From positions 35,762-99,761 of the forward strand of contig JBBBWG010002892.1 of assembly GCA_037176905.1 (NCBI GenBank): DNA of 64,000 bases. The letters are read 5' to 3'. A program made the translations under genes and the position numbers. Numbering within the stretch: the first letter of the stretch is position 1; every line of letters starts with the position of its first letter. The stretch comes from Azolla pinnata. Its lineage: Eukaryota > Streptophyta > Polypodiopsida > Salviniales > Salviniaceae. The notes beneath the pieces are model-generated. The model saw only the letters and a list, made by a program, of their open reading frames with translations. It was not told the DNA's origin and did no database searches. Shown piece after piece: positions 46,440-59,199 of the stretch.

Positions 46440-47775
46440 TTAGTTTCGCATACATTGCATTCTCGTGCATATATGCATCACATACATACCTACATATATA
46501 TCTATGCATAAAACGCCCATTTGTACATACAAAGGTTTGTATGTATGCACGTAAATACATACATACATGCATACATATAGGGTTCATGGGTACGTACAAT
46601 AGACAGACATGCATGCACATGTGACTACAGGCATACATGCATGCGTGTACATCCATGCATTGATCCATTTACGCATCCACCTACATCCAGAATGCGTACA
46701 TTGATGCATCCAACCATACACACAGGCATCCCTGCATCCACACACATGGGCATCCCTGCATACATACATAAAGCTTGCATGCATACATCCATCCAGCATC
46801 AATCTATACTTGGGTGGTATATCCATCTGTACATACATGGCGTGCAAATACACACATACCTGCGAGTTGGGGGTTCGCAGAAAGGGATGGAGAATGCGAT
46901 CGGGGGAAGGAATAGCAGGCCACAAAAGCGAGGGATGCGGATCAAAGGCAGGGGAAACGGGCGGTAAACTAACTCACAGGTGCATGATACTCTTCTTGGA
47001 GGATTGATTTCATGGAAAAACAAAAACAAAACCTGCACTTCTCCATGAAATGCCCCCTTGGGAAACACATTTTGTTTTGGTAGCGACATTCCATGGCATG
47101 AGAAATTCCCAAGATTCATGGCTGACTTTGCAAGTTAGATTTCATTCCTGTCTGACTTTGCAATTGCCATCTATGATTTACATGCTCCGAAGATGTCGGA
47201 AAATCGATCTGCATCGAGCTGTGAAAGCTGGCATTTAGGTTATAGAGCTTCGAGCCACGAAAAGCCCTAGTTCTAGATCGCTCTACATTGTAAGTCGATG
47301 CACGATAACGAGAGATGGGATGTGGATTGCTGATCAAAAGACTAAAACCAAGTTTTTCACGAGACCCATGTTGGCTGATGTTCGATCCCCCATCGGTCGA
47401 TGCAATAATCCCCGAGTCCGAGAGTGAATCTGGGAATCTTGAGATGCGGTGGGGTTCCAAAAGCAAGAAGGACTTCTTCCGTTGTGTCTACTAAAAGCAA
47501 AAGAATATGCGGAGAGGAGCCAGCAACGCGATCCATGAAGATGCAAGATCAAATTCCGCGATTTCCTTGTTCCGATCTGCCTGCGTATGTACGCATACAT
47601 GCACGAGGTAGGTATGTATCGTGATCGCTCGATCTGATCCATGAGAAAGTAAGATCTGTTTTCTTTCTGCAATGTTATGCCAAGATCATCACCATCCAAA
47701 CAACATCATAGGATGTATGTGCATGCATGCATGTGTGTGTATGTATGTTATGCATGTATGTATGTATTCTATGGT
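46440..47775. promoter_or_regulatory. CATACATGCATGC-rich region between the SLT-like and sigma genes
   Basis: From about 46440 to 46860 the sequence is dominated by CATACATACATGC, CATGCATGC and CATCCATCC words. A second, shorter CATGCATGCATG tract is at about 47719-47770. The first block starts about 340 bp upstream of the SLT ATG. The second lies about 1.1 kb upstream of the sigma ATG. The sequence between (46.9-47.6 kb) has no recognisable gene. It may hold the 5' UTRs of one or both genes. Confidence 0.45.
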
Positions 47776-48884
47776 GAGCACATGTGATACGATGGTTCAA
47801 AGTCTTCTATCTGCACTGAGAACTCGAGAGAGAGCAGAACCATCCTCTCTCCGTCTCTCTCTGTTCACTGTTCTGCCAAGAACCCATTACCCCAAATCGC
47901 AGGAAAAGATGTGGGTTCTCTTCTCCTTCGCGTCTGGTTCGCTGCCAAGCCCCCTGAGAAAGGCCTCTCCCCACAGCTCTCTCTAAAGAAGGAAAGCATT
48001 TCAAGCTACGCCGGCTTAAAATTCTTTGCTGAAAGCAAGGCTCTTGATTTTTGGCTGTTTGGGTTCTTCTCTAGACTGCCATTGGCCGGGTTCTTTCGCC
48101 GTCTGACGGAACCTCAATGTCTACAATGATGTGATCTAGATGTAGTAGCACACTATTTGAACCGAGTTCAATTTCCATAGAATTATGCAAGGTCTCGGCA
48201 AAGTCCAGTCATTGAAGGGAGATCGAGGTTTATGTTGTTAATGCTGGCCTCACTTCTTTAAGACTATCAAACGATGCTGGATTGAGGCCATTGTAACTTG
48301 GGCTGAGTTTTAATTGCTCTACCAGAAGAAAGCTTCAAGTTTGTGTTGATGTTGGGTTCTCTTATTAGCCCTGCTGAGAGGAAGCTTAATTATAACGTTG
48401 ATGTGGATCCTTTCCTGAATATCTATGAAAAGGAACATCTTTGCTATGTTGATATTCCTTTTCTGCCTAAACACTACCTGAAAGAAGCACATGGCTTTGG
48501 TGAAGTGGGTTAAACACTACCACAAAAGAAGCAGAATCTTCAAAGTGATGCAAATTCAGTCACAAACATTTCTAAAAGGAAGGCTGGAATCTATGGTGAT
48601 GTGCTTTTTTCTGTAAACACAAAGAGAGTGAGCAGTGCAGGGAATGATTTGGGTTCTCTCTTCTGTATACTACCGGAATCTCAGAGGTCTGGTGATTTTT
48701 GGCTCAGCACATAGTAGTGAAAAGAAAGGGTGAATTCAAATTCAAGGCACATGTCTCTTCTTACTTTGTTCATGGTATGATATAAGTTATTTACTTTCAA
48801 TCTTAATACCAGAAACAGGGGTTCCCTTTCTTCACTTGAATATCCATATACCTGTGTTGCAAACTATTTTGCATATGCGACAGA
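47776..48884 (+). other. Probable 5' flank or leader of the sigma factor gene
   Basis: No conserved coding exon is recognised before 48885. CTCTCTC-rich sequence lies near 47843-47860, and there are several loose repeats of AAACACTACC and GAAGCA words near 48470-48545. An in-frame stop just upstream of 48885 excludes simple extension of the sigma frame. Confidence 0.4.
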
Positions 48885-51590
48885 ATGATGCCTATGTCTG
48901 TTGTACTTCAATATTGCTCTTGTGCCATCGTGCAACGACAGTACCTTAACCACCATTCTTCTTCTTCTTCGGGTCTCAACAAAATTGCAACATTCCAGTA
49001 AGCATTTTTCTACAGTTTGCAGTGCTTTAGGATGATATGTATCACGTGATTGCACACAAGCTTTGATTGATGATGTGTTTTTCTTCCTTTTGGCCTGCAG
49101 ACTTACATCAGTGGGTAAATCTCGATGTAAAGGATTTACTACAGCTGGGCATGGGTCAACTGTAGCCCTGAAAACAAAAAAGTTCTCAAGCATCAAAGCA
49201 ACCATGGTTGTCAGGTCACGTGTTGCAAGCACTGGAGAGACAGCGGTTCTTGCAGCTGAAACTTTGACAAGAGCAAGGGCTACCAAAGCTGTTGCTTTGG
49301 CAAGAGGTGCCGCTAAAGCTGCCAAAGAGGCCGTAACCATGGCTAATTTGAGCCAATGGCATGATTATGATGATGATTTTCCTTTTAAAACAGACCTCTT
49401 GCTGCTTGAAAGAGTGAGATTAGGTGGAATCATGGAGGCTAATATTCTCCAGGCTCCTGATGGTAGTATAAGTGTGCGAGAAGATGCTGAAAGAAATATT
49501 TGGGGTGAAGAACTGATTCCAGGAAAGAAGCCTGAAATGTCTTCTTCTGCATTGGAATCAGTTTTCCCTCATGCATCGGAAACAGATTCAATGCATGATG
49601 TAATAGACAATGGGGAGACGACTTTGTTTCTTCAGGAAAATGAATTCACTGGGGGTGATGTAGTTTCTGAGAGGGAAACTGCAGTTGTTGTAGCAAAATC
49701 CAAGCGGAGAGGAGAGAGGTTAGAGAAACGGAAGCGTGCAAGAACAAAGTCTAGGATGGTGGCAGCTGATGTTACCATTGACACTTTCGATGCAGTGGCA
49801 AAGCCCAAACAAGGGAGGAAGAGAAAAGCCCTGAGTCAAATGTCAGATGATCCCATCCACTCCTTCCTTGCAATGAATGGATCAAGACAACCAAAGCTTC
49901 TGACTCCAGCTGAGGAAATTGAGCTTTCTCGCAAGGTTCAGGTAATAATAGCACATGGTTTTATGTCATTTCATCTTCATACTTAGCTAAAAGTCTTCTC
50001 ATAGGGCTCCAATAATAACGATGTATTTATTGCACCTCAGTGAGATATTCTTTTGTTTTCTTTGAAGTGGAAATTTAGAATATCATTATTTGTTTCTGGA
50101 TTTTCGTAGGAACTATTGAGAATGGAGGCCGTAAAGGAGAGCCTACAAGAACAGCTAGGAAGAGAACCGACAATATCAGAATGGGCAAAAGCATTGGATA
50201 TGGATGTTAAAACCTTTTCAACTCGGTTGAGTGAAGGAAGAGAGGGAAAGGATAGGATGATACGATGCAATCTTCGACTTGTAATCGCAGTGGCCAGGAA
50301 ATATAAAGGAAAAGGAATGAATATGGAAGACCTTATACAGGTTAGCGAAGCTTTCAATTTTCTGTTTACTACTGTATGATTGTGTTTATGCCACTATTTC
50401 AGTTGCTCTTTCTTTCATGTTATCATGAGCAAGACATTATGCCTTCGTGAACTAAGTAGATTTTTCAACAATTCAAAGGTGTAGTTTTTAGAATAATTCA
50501 TCCTAAACTAGGTTCAGGTGTTTGATTTCTCTTTTTTGTTAGCGAGGAAACCTTGGCCTTATTCGAAGTTGTGAAAAGTTTGATCCTGAGAAAGGATTCA
50601 AGTTTTCCACATATGCACATTGGTGGATAAGGCAAGCAGTTTCAAGAGCGATATCTGAACAATCTCGGGCAGTTCGTCTTCCGGTCAGACTATTTTCCAC
50701 CTAATATTTGATGTTTTAAGAAACACCAAACTGCCCATAAATTTTCAAAGAATACGCCATTGGTTGTAATAGCTGTTTCACTACTGAAGCTATGCTATGT
50801 AGTTCTCAAAGAAATAAGCATTTCAGTGATTTGATGAAACATCATATGAGTACCTCAATGAACTTTCCTTCTTTTCAATTTAATTCATAGATTATGTTCA
50901 TCGTTTGATTCTCTCTGCTTTTGTTGTTATTACTTATTTTAGGCCCACTTAAATGAAATAATGGCACGAATCTGGAAAGCAAAATGGATTATTTCCCAGG
51001 AATATCAGCGACCACCTCGGGAAAGTGATATTGCTGAAATAATGGACATGTCAGTGGAAAAGCTGAGATTGATTGTAAGATCAACTAAACTAAGCAAATC
51101 TATGGAGAAACCAGTTGGAAAAGAACAAAGTGCAACCTTGGGGGTATGTCTTTACCCATCCCTTAAACGGTGACTGTGGTTTCTGTTCAGGGTAACACTT
51201 CTGTATAATTTATGGTCTTGTCTGCAACAAGGATGTGATGCCTTCAGTAATTATTCTAGATGCGTGTCTGTGATCCTCCATATCATTATGTGTGTGTGCG
51301 TGTCTCAGGAATTCATTGCAGATGACGCAGTAGAGGATCCTGAGTCCCAAATCACAAGGCGGCTGTTAAAGGTGGAGCTAGGAAAAGTGCTGAAAACTCT
51401 CAATGAAAGAGAGATCGAGGTGGTGAAGCTACGTTATGGGCTCAAAGATGGGAGGATTCGGACTTTGGCAGAGATTGGAAGAGCATTTAATATTACTCGC
51501 GAGAGAGTTCGTCAAATCGAGGCCAAAGCCATCAGTAAATTGAAACAACCAGAAAGGAATGCAGTTCTGAGAGGATACATGGATGTTTAA
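48885..51590 (+). CDS. SIG: Plastid RNA polymerase sigma-70-type factor, 6 exons
   Basis: Exons: 48885-48997, 49101-49941, 50110-50340, 50543-50683, 50943-51143, 51309-51590; all GT-AG, 1809 nt, 602 residues. The factor directs the bacterial-type plastid RNA polymerase to promoters. Exon 1 gives [20 protein letters not shown] followed by a five-Ser run, a good chloroplast transit peptide. The plant-specific N-terminal region has an Ala-rich helix ([20 protein letters not shown]). The conserved core starts at [15 protein letters not shown] (region 1.2). Region 2 follows, with [33 protein letters not shown] and [17 protein letters not shown] (-10 recognition and melting). Region 3 contains [15 protein letters not shown]. 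Region 4 is [11 protein letters not shown] followed by [20 protein letters not shown] (-35 helix-turn-helix). I cannot assign the SIG number. If several ATGs are used, the in-frame ones at 48888 and 48894 are alternatives. Confidence 0.93.
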
Positions 51591-51806
51591 TCCATTCTTT
51601 CAAGTTTATTTTTGTAAGGGGTAAAGATTCTATTTCCTTGTGCAATAAACACTTATGTTTTCATAAGATTCTTTCTATCTTCTTTGCACGTGTACTCTCA
51701 CATTTCATCAAGCAAAACTTTAATTCTTGATGCACTAGGTTGTTCCCTTAATAAGTGAATGTATGAATGGCGATACATTATTTGTTGCTAAACAAAACAG
51801 GTTTCT

Positions 51807-51840
51807 AGACCTATCAAACATATCGGTGTTTGATAGGCCT
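51807..51840. terminator. Stem-loop 216 bp after the sigma factor stop
   Basis: 14-bp arms with one mismatch (left core CCTATCAAACA, right core TGTTTGATAGG) around a six-base loop, TATCGG. It is probably in or just beyond the sigma 3' UTR. A role in 3'-end formation is only a guess, since plant polyadenylation does not require a hairpin. Confidence 0.5.
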
Positions 51841-53321
51841 GGAAATGCTTTTCTATATGGTCATCTTAAAGAAACAGGGAGAAACTTGGATATGCCAATT
51901 GAGTTAACCTGCCATCTAAGAGATGATTTGTTGTACATAGATGATTTGTTCCTTTTAGAAAAGGACCTTATTTGATTTGGAAAAGCTTGTAAGTGTTCTT
52001 GGATTAGGACTCAAAATAAGAGGAGGAACTGTAAGGTTCTCAAGAAGAAATGATATAGTTATAAGAAACAACAAATTCTCTGATATACCAAATAGCAAAA
52101 GGTTTTGATGAGCTCTCTTGTTTTCCATCATAATGTTCTAGAACTTCTTGTCCAACCATAACTGCATAGATGATATAATTGATGAAAAACATTCACCCAA
52201 TTTTCTTTTATAGGACATACTTTCAGCAGGAATGAATTGAAATTATCAGAATGCAACTTGCCTATTGCTGTCTATAATTTTTTATGAATAACGTTTAATG
52301 AATAAGGTCATAGATAGCTCATCAAGTATCTAAGGGACAATTTAAAACCTTGGACAGGTATCAAAAATAGGCCACCAAAACCCAAATTGCTATAAAACAC
52401 ACCAAACTTCTGAAATAGGAACCATTGCTGAAGTTTCTGCATTATCTGCTTTTTATTTTCAATATATGTTCACATATCCAACAGAAATCTTCCACACTGT
52501 AGCATTGGGTTTGACCTAACATTGTCGAAAGCAGCCTACCGCAATGATTGAAGGAATATATGTCCCCTCTGCGGACTACCTTCAATAAGCTGTTGAAGAG
52601 AATCTCAACGCTCCATATATTGAGTAGTGTAGTTTAAACTGAAACTTAGAAACGTGATTATTTAATGGTCATGGAGGTCATTAAGCACCTATATCAGTAT
52701 AAATATCATCATGAGCCTCAGTAATGGATGTAAGTTCTATTTGTGTCAGGTTTAGAACTATAGAATGTATTGTTAGTTTAAATGAAAGGAAAGTTAACAT
52801 TATGAGAAAGATGAATGAAAGATGCATCATAGGGGTACATCGCATATAGATCAAGCATTTTTGGCAATCGAAGAGATTCCACACTCAAGAAATCTGCACA
52901 GCAAAAAGATTTGGCGTAAAGAACCTCGATATGATTTACTCATAATCTAATAACTCTCCCAAGTTGGAAGAAAAAATAATGCACACGAAATTCAACAGAA
53001 TACCCAATGTTGTTGAATACTCCAAGTTTCTGTAAATACCCTACGGCCTAAACTACAAAATAAACATTACAAAACCTGAACTCATATATTCACATCTTCC
53101 TTTTGCTGTTTTCGCAGATTAACTTCAAACTATCCGACAACCAGACCAGCAGAGTTCATGCCAACACGTAACCATAGCTCATCTGCTGGACAATTACTTG
53201 AAGAATATTAGACATTTTGCATCATGACACTAGCTGTAATGCATTCATGCTGTTACGGTCCTTGATTGATTTAAAATCCAGAAGAGAAGTTTCAACAAGC
53301 TTTAAGTTTCATGTGAAAGGT
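51841..53321. other. Intergenic region between the convergent sigma and ZNF511-like genes
   Basis: No conserved coding region is recognised. The open frame at 51763-51975 is short, spans the stem-loop and matches nothing known to me. The part nearest 53322 is probably the 3' UTR of the zinc-finger gene. Confidence 0.5.
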
Positions 53322-55869
53322 TCAACCACTTCTTCCTCTGCCTCTTCCTCTGTTGGGAGTGAATGCAAATCCCCTGTTGTGCCTACGTCCGAATGAAATG
53401 TTGGATGGTATATTATCATTTGTGCTCATCCGTGATAGGTCAGAAGTCAAGGAGTCAACCATACAAGTGTCTCCTCCTTCCTCTTTTTGTTTGGAATCAT
53501 CCACTTCATTCCCTGTGTCATTTTCTTGTAAATGCTTTGGCTTTGGAGTCGTTTGTTGACGATTCTGTAACCGCATTCGCTGCTTCTGAGAAAGGTGCTT
53601 GTTCTTCTTATTAAACTCAAATGATTGTGGAAACTTGTGCTTGTCCACAAGATGCTGATGCCTCGAAATATCATTTTGAAATTTTGCATCACATCCATCG
53701 ACCAGACACTTGTACTGCAGCCATAAAATAGAACCAAGAATAAAACTGAATTTCATCAATGGTTTTGCACAGTGTAAGGTTGACAATTTTACTCATAATG
53801 ATCTACGATTTGGTTCATAAGCAAGAGAAAAAATGGAGGCACTTCCTTGTAGAATGGAATAATTTGATGTTAGTTTTTGTTAATGAAACTAAACGTAAAT
53901 TCCTTTTGAATGAAACTACAAGTAAATTCTACTGAACACATTATTCAAATTCCCAATACCCTCTTATCTATAACTTTCCCTGACCAGTGAATTTTCCGGC
54001 CATTTAAATGCAGCAAGTCTATGTGACTAGTCCTTTTATAGCACTTCTACTCGAATTTAGACATCATTCTACAGTCAGAAGGCAAAATGATCCAAACGGT
54101 TAGACTTGTAGGACCAGTCTTTTCATTCAAAATAATGGACAGTTATGCATAAGACTGTCTTGCTACTCTAAATCATCGACCAGTTCACACTTCATATTGC
54201 TAATCTTCACTCATGAGTTTCTTACTAAAGAGCTCAAAAATATTTTTACATTCATAAGACTAGAACATTCTACACAAAATGATCATTAATTTTTTTTTTC
54301 ACAACTTTTTTTCTTCCGTTTTCTTTTCCTCTTTTGTTTCTCCTTTATGAGTGTAAAACATGGCTTTGAACATTACCCAATATACCCAGAAGAAAATCAT
54401 GAATTTTCTTTTTTGAATAGGGGAAACAAATGATTAACCAGATTTGTGTACCATAGGATGGCCTCGAGCTGCCTTTGCCTGAAAGAAAGAGTCATGTGTC
54501 TCTGCAATGTGTATGTCAAGAAGCCTGGTTGTGGGAAAAACGCGGGAACAAACTGAGCATACTGCAGTGTGCCGAGAAAAGAAATGTGTCTCCAGTTCTC
54601 TCAGACCTTTTAACCTTGTTTTACACCCAACAACCGGACAAACCATTACCCTGTCAGTAAAACAAAAAGACAAAAAAGAAAGAAATGGTTATTCCTGACC
54701 ATTTGAATATCTTGGGCAAGGAAGCAATATTCTCTCATTCCTTTCTGCATTTTTAACGTGTTTCTTTTGTTTACATATCCATATAATAAATTTCGAACAC
54801 TGCAATGGTCAATACCTTTCTCTTTCTTCTTTTTATTTCCCATGCGATGGCTTCTTACCCCATCACATGATTTCTCTCTAATAGTTCTCAGACAGGCAGA
54901 AGACATGAAAATATCTCCTTTTAGGGACAGGCACAACAAAAAGAAATGCTATGGTCATACTCCAAAAAGGAAAAATGGAGTATTACATTACCTTTGGTTA
55001 CAACCCACATGAACCACAATAATTGAAATAGAAGAAAATGAGGTGGAATACCATTGTTGGTCTTCTTCAAGAGAGCTTATTTGACTTTTCTCCTCGTCGC
55101 TGATGTCTAGTATAACCTGAAAGCAAATGTTTTGGAAACACCACATTGGTTTTATAGATGCATTGGTTTGGAAATTATTTTGCATTTAACTTTATTCATA
55201 TATTTGTTTCCGACAATTCTGATATAAATACCTTTGTCTGAATATTCGACTTGTGCAGTGAAAAGAAAAATCAAAACTCAACTCAGGTTTATTCTCAACA
55301 AAAGCCATATCTCTCATATTTTTCGAGCCATTTTGATAAAACATTGTTTGAAACATCTCCTAAGACTTCTATTCAGACCAATCTGTAGGGCCGAAATGTT
55401 AGTTCAGCTACTCATTGAAACCATTTAGTGGGTCATTCTGTCACTATAAACGCGCGTATTCCCATAATTCTCAAGCTTGAATGCCAACGTTGTTCTTGAT
55501 TTTACAAGAAGAAACAACATCGCCATTAAAGCTTGTTTTTTGATGCATCACAAAGCAAAAAACTTTTCTCTCGAGAAAAGCTTTTGAATTAGAGAAAACA
55601 AAAAAAAACGAGCTTCAAACATTCAGGTTTCTCTGAGTCATTCATTTCAAATGCTCGCATTGTCATCCTACCTGTTTAGCTAGAAGTTCACGTTCCAAGT
55701 TCCCGGAAGCAAAGAAAGGGCTTTCCAGATGAAACTTTCGCCTCGAAGGCCTCAGCAATGGGAAAGCATAGGTGGGGCCCTTCTCCTCGGATGTATCCGC
55801 ATCTTTACGGATTGCCTCCATGGTTTCTTCTTTAAGTTCTGCAGTTTTCTCCGCTACATCCACTTCCAT
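53322..55869 (-). CDS. ZNF511: C2H2 zinc-finger protein of the ZNF511 family, 4 exons
   Basis: Exons: 55672-55869, 55052-55116, 54452-54650, 53322-53714; all GT-AG, 855 nt, 284 residues; human ZNF511, from memory, is about 260. ZNF511 proteins are conserved across eukaryotes but their role is poorly known. The N-terminus (MEVDVAEKTAELKEETMEAI) is acidic. RPSRRKFHLESPFF then precedes the finger block. Finger one: CPVVGCKTRLKGLRELETHF then H. Finger two: CSVCSRVFPTTRLLDIHIAE then THDSFFQAKAARG, the family signature. Finger three: YKCLVDGCDAKFQNDISRHQ then HLVDKHKFP. The C-terminal part is basic and ends in GRGRGRSG, an RGG-like tail suggesting RNA or nucleolar association (inferred). ATG 55869 is the first Met of the conserved frame. 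Confidence 0.9.
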
Positions 55870-57480
55870 TGGATTTGGGAAAGAAGAGAGGGATCTGCTG
55901 CTGCTTCTCTCTCTTGATTCTGAGGAGAAAAAGGGAAGTGGGCGATTCTGGAGCACTCTTCTTCTCCTTTCTCTCTTCTTGGGCAGCTGAAAGAAAATAT
56001 GGGTAAAATCCCTCTCTGAATGTTTTTCTAACCGCTTGTTTTTCAACATCAGCAGTTTTTTTCTTTTGCAAATTTGCCCCAAGAAGAGAAATTGTGATTG
56101 AATTTGATGATTTTGCCCTGCTTGTTTTTTCAACATCAACAGTTTTTTCTTGCAAATTTGCCCAAATATAGAAGTAGTGATTGAATTCAATGAGCAATTT
56201 TATGATACTTTCCTTTGTTTTGCCCTACTTCACCTGAGCTATAGAAAGTCTGAATCCATGCGTGCAAATTAGTCGAGATTTCGTTATCGATGCTAGAAGC
56301 GAAAAAGAAAACGTGCATCATATCGATTCCTGATGCAAATTTAGAACATGGAATGGCCTTCCATTTCTGCAAAAGACTTCAAATTATGTGAAATTGTGGG
56401 TTTATACGATTCTTACTTGTGGGTTTATGCAAGCATCAGTATATAAAAAACCAGAGCATTCCATTCCTCTCAATTGCATTTACTTGTGACCGTTACTCTT
56501 TCCTTAACAACAAATTCAGCTAATTATCTCTTGTACAGTCACTAGCATGTGGTACATATGATAATTTCTTTCCAGCATATCTTCATCAAGGTACATCAAG
56601 ACACAATGATTTCTTACATAGAGATTGAGATCGAAGCATTGATTACATCCTCAAATGCTAATACCGACCATTTGCAAAAAACTCGACGATAATGCTCGAC
56701 ATCCATAAACACGATAATCAAACTAATATGGAGAAAGGTTAATCGATTATAAAAAAATTGTCCTCATATTGTCACACCCAAAAAAGAATTACCACATCTG
56801 ATGGATGGAGAATACCGCTTACCCAAACATTGACAAAACTATTTCAATCTCCAGTGTAACCAGCACAAAAATTCAAGGGAAAAGAGAGAATATATACTCG
56901 TCTTGTTCACGCACTTTATCCTTGTCGACCGTAGCTCATTGATTTGGAATAGATAATCCAAACATACAACAGCCAACAATGCATCCAGATTCTAACTACA
57001 CCGGCAAATAGAAATTTATGCACAATTTCCTTACGAAGTGCCCAATTATATACATCCACATCGAGTCTTTTGTACTCAATATGCTCTCTCTCAAAAAGCT
57101 GGCAATTCTCTCAACTTCCTATCTCTGTCATTCCAATAAGAGTGCAGCATTTCACAAGGAAACGAATGTCAGGTTCTCCTGAATGATATCAGTCATATGC
57201 TCAAAAACAGTGTGGCTTCACTCCATCCAAACTGAAAACCCCATCCACCAAAAGTGTAGCATAATCTTAAACTCCAGAAGGAGTTTCTTTTCCAAACAGC
57301 TTAAATATATCTGAATTCCGTGCACAATAGGCTCAGATTTCTTGGTAAATAGTGACCAAGGTGGTTTTTCCTTTTGCTGGCTATTACCTGATTCAAGGCC
57401 ACTTCAAAACCTGATTTTACTATTAGCTGATTCATGGCCACTCCAAAACCTGTTCTTACTTTTACTTGATATCATCCGAT
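55870..57480. other. Intergenic region between the ZNF511-like and WRNIP1-like genes
   Basis: No gene is recognised. Two similar blocks with AACATCAGCAGTTTTTT and AACATCAACAGTTTTTT, followed by CTTTTGCAAATTTGCCC or CTTGCAAATTTGCCC, lie near 56046-56080 and 56132-56162, making a short tandem duplication. The region around 57388-57480 repeats the end of the WRNIP1 coding sequence (see the separate entry). Confidence 0.5.
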
Positions 57481-57500
57481 TCATGGCCACTTCAAAAACT
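57388..57500 (-). repeat. Three copies of the WRNIP1 coding-sequence end
   Basis: The last ~20 nt of the coding sequence including the stop (plus-strand word GATTCATGGCCACTTCAAAA, at about 57477-57496) recurs with small changes near 57428 and 57389. The copies lie downstream (sense) in the 3' UTR at 39-49-bp spacing. Confidence 0.8.
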
Positions 57501-59167
57501 TATGGCCCCGAAGTGAGGGTGGGAAGTAATCTTGTTCAACTGGCCCTTCACAATTCGGTGGGTAGATATAGCCTCGGCCATAGCCAAGCTGCCGCATTAA
57601 CCCAGTCGGCGCATTCCTCAAATGCAAAGGAACCGGCTCATTTCCTCTCTTCTTAACCCATTCTTGAGCCTCATTGATAGCCTGATAGACAGCTACAGAC
57701 TTCGGTGCCAATGCAAGATAGGCAACACATTGGGCTAGGTGCACGTTGCACTCTGGCATCCCGAGGAAATGGCAAGATTGATAGCAAGCCACGGCCAGCG
57801 TCAAAGCTTGTAGATCTGCCAATCCTATATCCTCGCTCGCAAATCTAACGAGCCGGCGAGCTATGTACAAGGGGCCTTCCCCGCCTTCGAGCATCCTAGC
57901 GAGCCAATACAAGGCAGCATCAGGGTCTCCGCCTCGCATAGACTTGTGAAGTGCACTTATGATATTGTAGTGCTCTTCTCCTTTCTTATCGTAGAGGATA
58001 TGCGAGCGTTGGAGAGCTTCTGAGACATCAGCTAACCTAACCGTGACAATACCAGCAGCTCCACCGCATCCAGCCAATTCAGAGGGTTGGGTAGGATCTG
58101 ATGTGGCTAGGCTTACATCGTTCTGCTTCAAAGCCTCTCCCTTGACATCACAGGAATCTTTTCCAGTGCATGATTCGTTGAATGCCAGATGCTGCTTCTC
58201 CCTTGACACCGCTGATGCAACTGCAATCTCTAAAGCGTTCAGGGCAGCTCTGGCATCGCCATCTGCAGCCTGAGACAGAAACGCCAGGGCATCCTCTTCA
58301 GCTTGCACCCCTTGAACAAAAGGATCTTCATGGATACCAGCCATAACTCCCTTCTCGGTGTCCGCGAGAGCCCTTTTAAGAAGGTGTTCGATGATCTCCG
58401 GCTGTATCTTGTTCAGAGTAAGGACCTTGCAGCGCGAGAGGAGGGCGGGGTTAAGCTCGAACGAGGGGTTCTCGGTTGTCGCCCCGATGAATGTCACATC
58501 CCCGGACTCGATCGAGGGAAGGAAAGCATCTTGCTGAGCTTTGTTGAACCTGTGGACTTCATCCATGAAGAACAAGGTCCGCAGACCTGACCTCGATCTC
58601 CTCTTCGCTTCGTCCAGGATTTCTCTCACCTCCTTCACGCCGCTCGTCACTGCGGATGCTGCTACGAATCGGCAGGGACCGATGCTGCGAGAAATGGCTC
58701 GCGCCAGAGATGTCTTCCCTGAGCCAGGCGGGCCCCAAAGAATGACGGAAGCCATGGATTTGGCCTCGATCAGCAACCGAAGGATGCCCCCCGGCCCTAC
58801 CAGATGGTCTTGGCCTAGGACCTCGTCCACAGAGCACGGCCTCATCCGCTCGGCTAACGGAATCTTGCTAACCCTAGCCCTAACCCTAGATCCCTCCTCC
58901 TTCTCTGTCGCTCTCGCGTTCACCCGTTCCGTTCCGTTCCCGTTCCCGTTTCCTTTCCCGTCCCGTTTCTTTCCGGCCTCTCCTTCTTCGTCTCCTTCGT
59001 CGCCATCGCCTCCACCTGCCGCATCTTGGTTCCTTCCCCGTTTCAGAGCGTGCGGCGGAGAAGAAAGAGGCTTACCTCCCGAGGAAGGAGGATCCGTGGA
59101 GAAGAATCGGTCGACGGTGGCCTGCTTCGAGCGTAGCGAAGAAGCTTCCGGGGTCTGCAACACCAGC

Positions 59168-59199
<32 letters not shown>

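Noticed and set aside
47792-47986. Frame beginning MVQSLLSALRTRERAEPSSL as a possible sigma exon 1
   Set aside because: Its phase and donor sites do not join the sigma exon at 49101, whereas 48885-48997 joins perfectly and gives a transit-like peptide.
51763-51975. 70-codon frame after the sigma gene
   Set aside because: It spans a stem-loop and matches no family known to me; most likely 3' UTR or intergenic.
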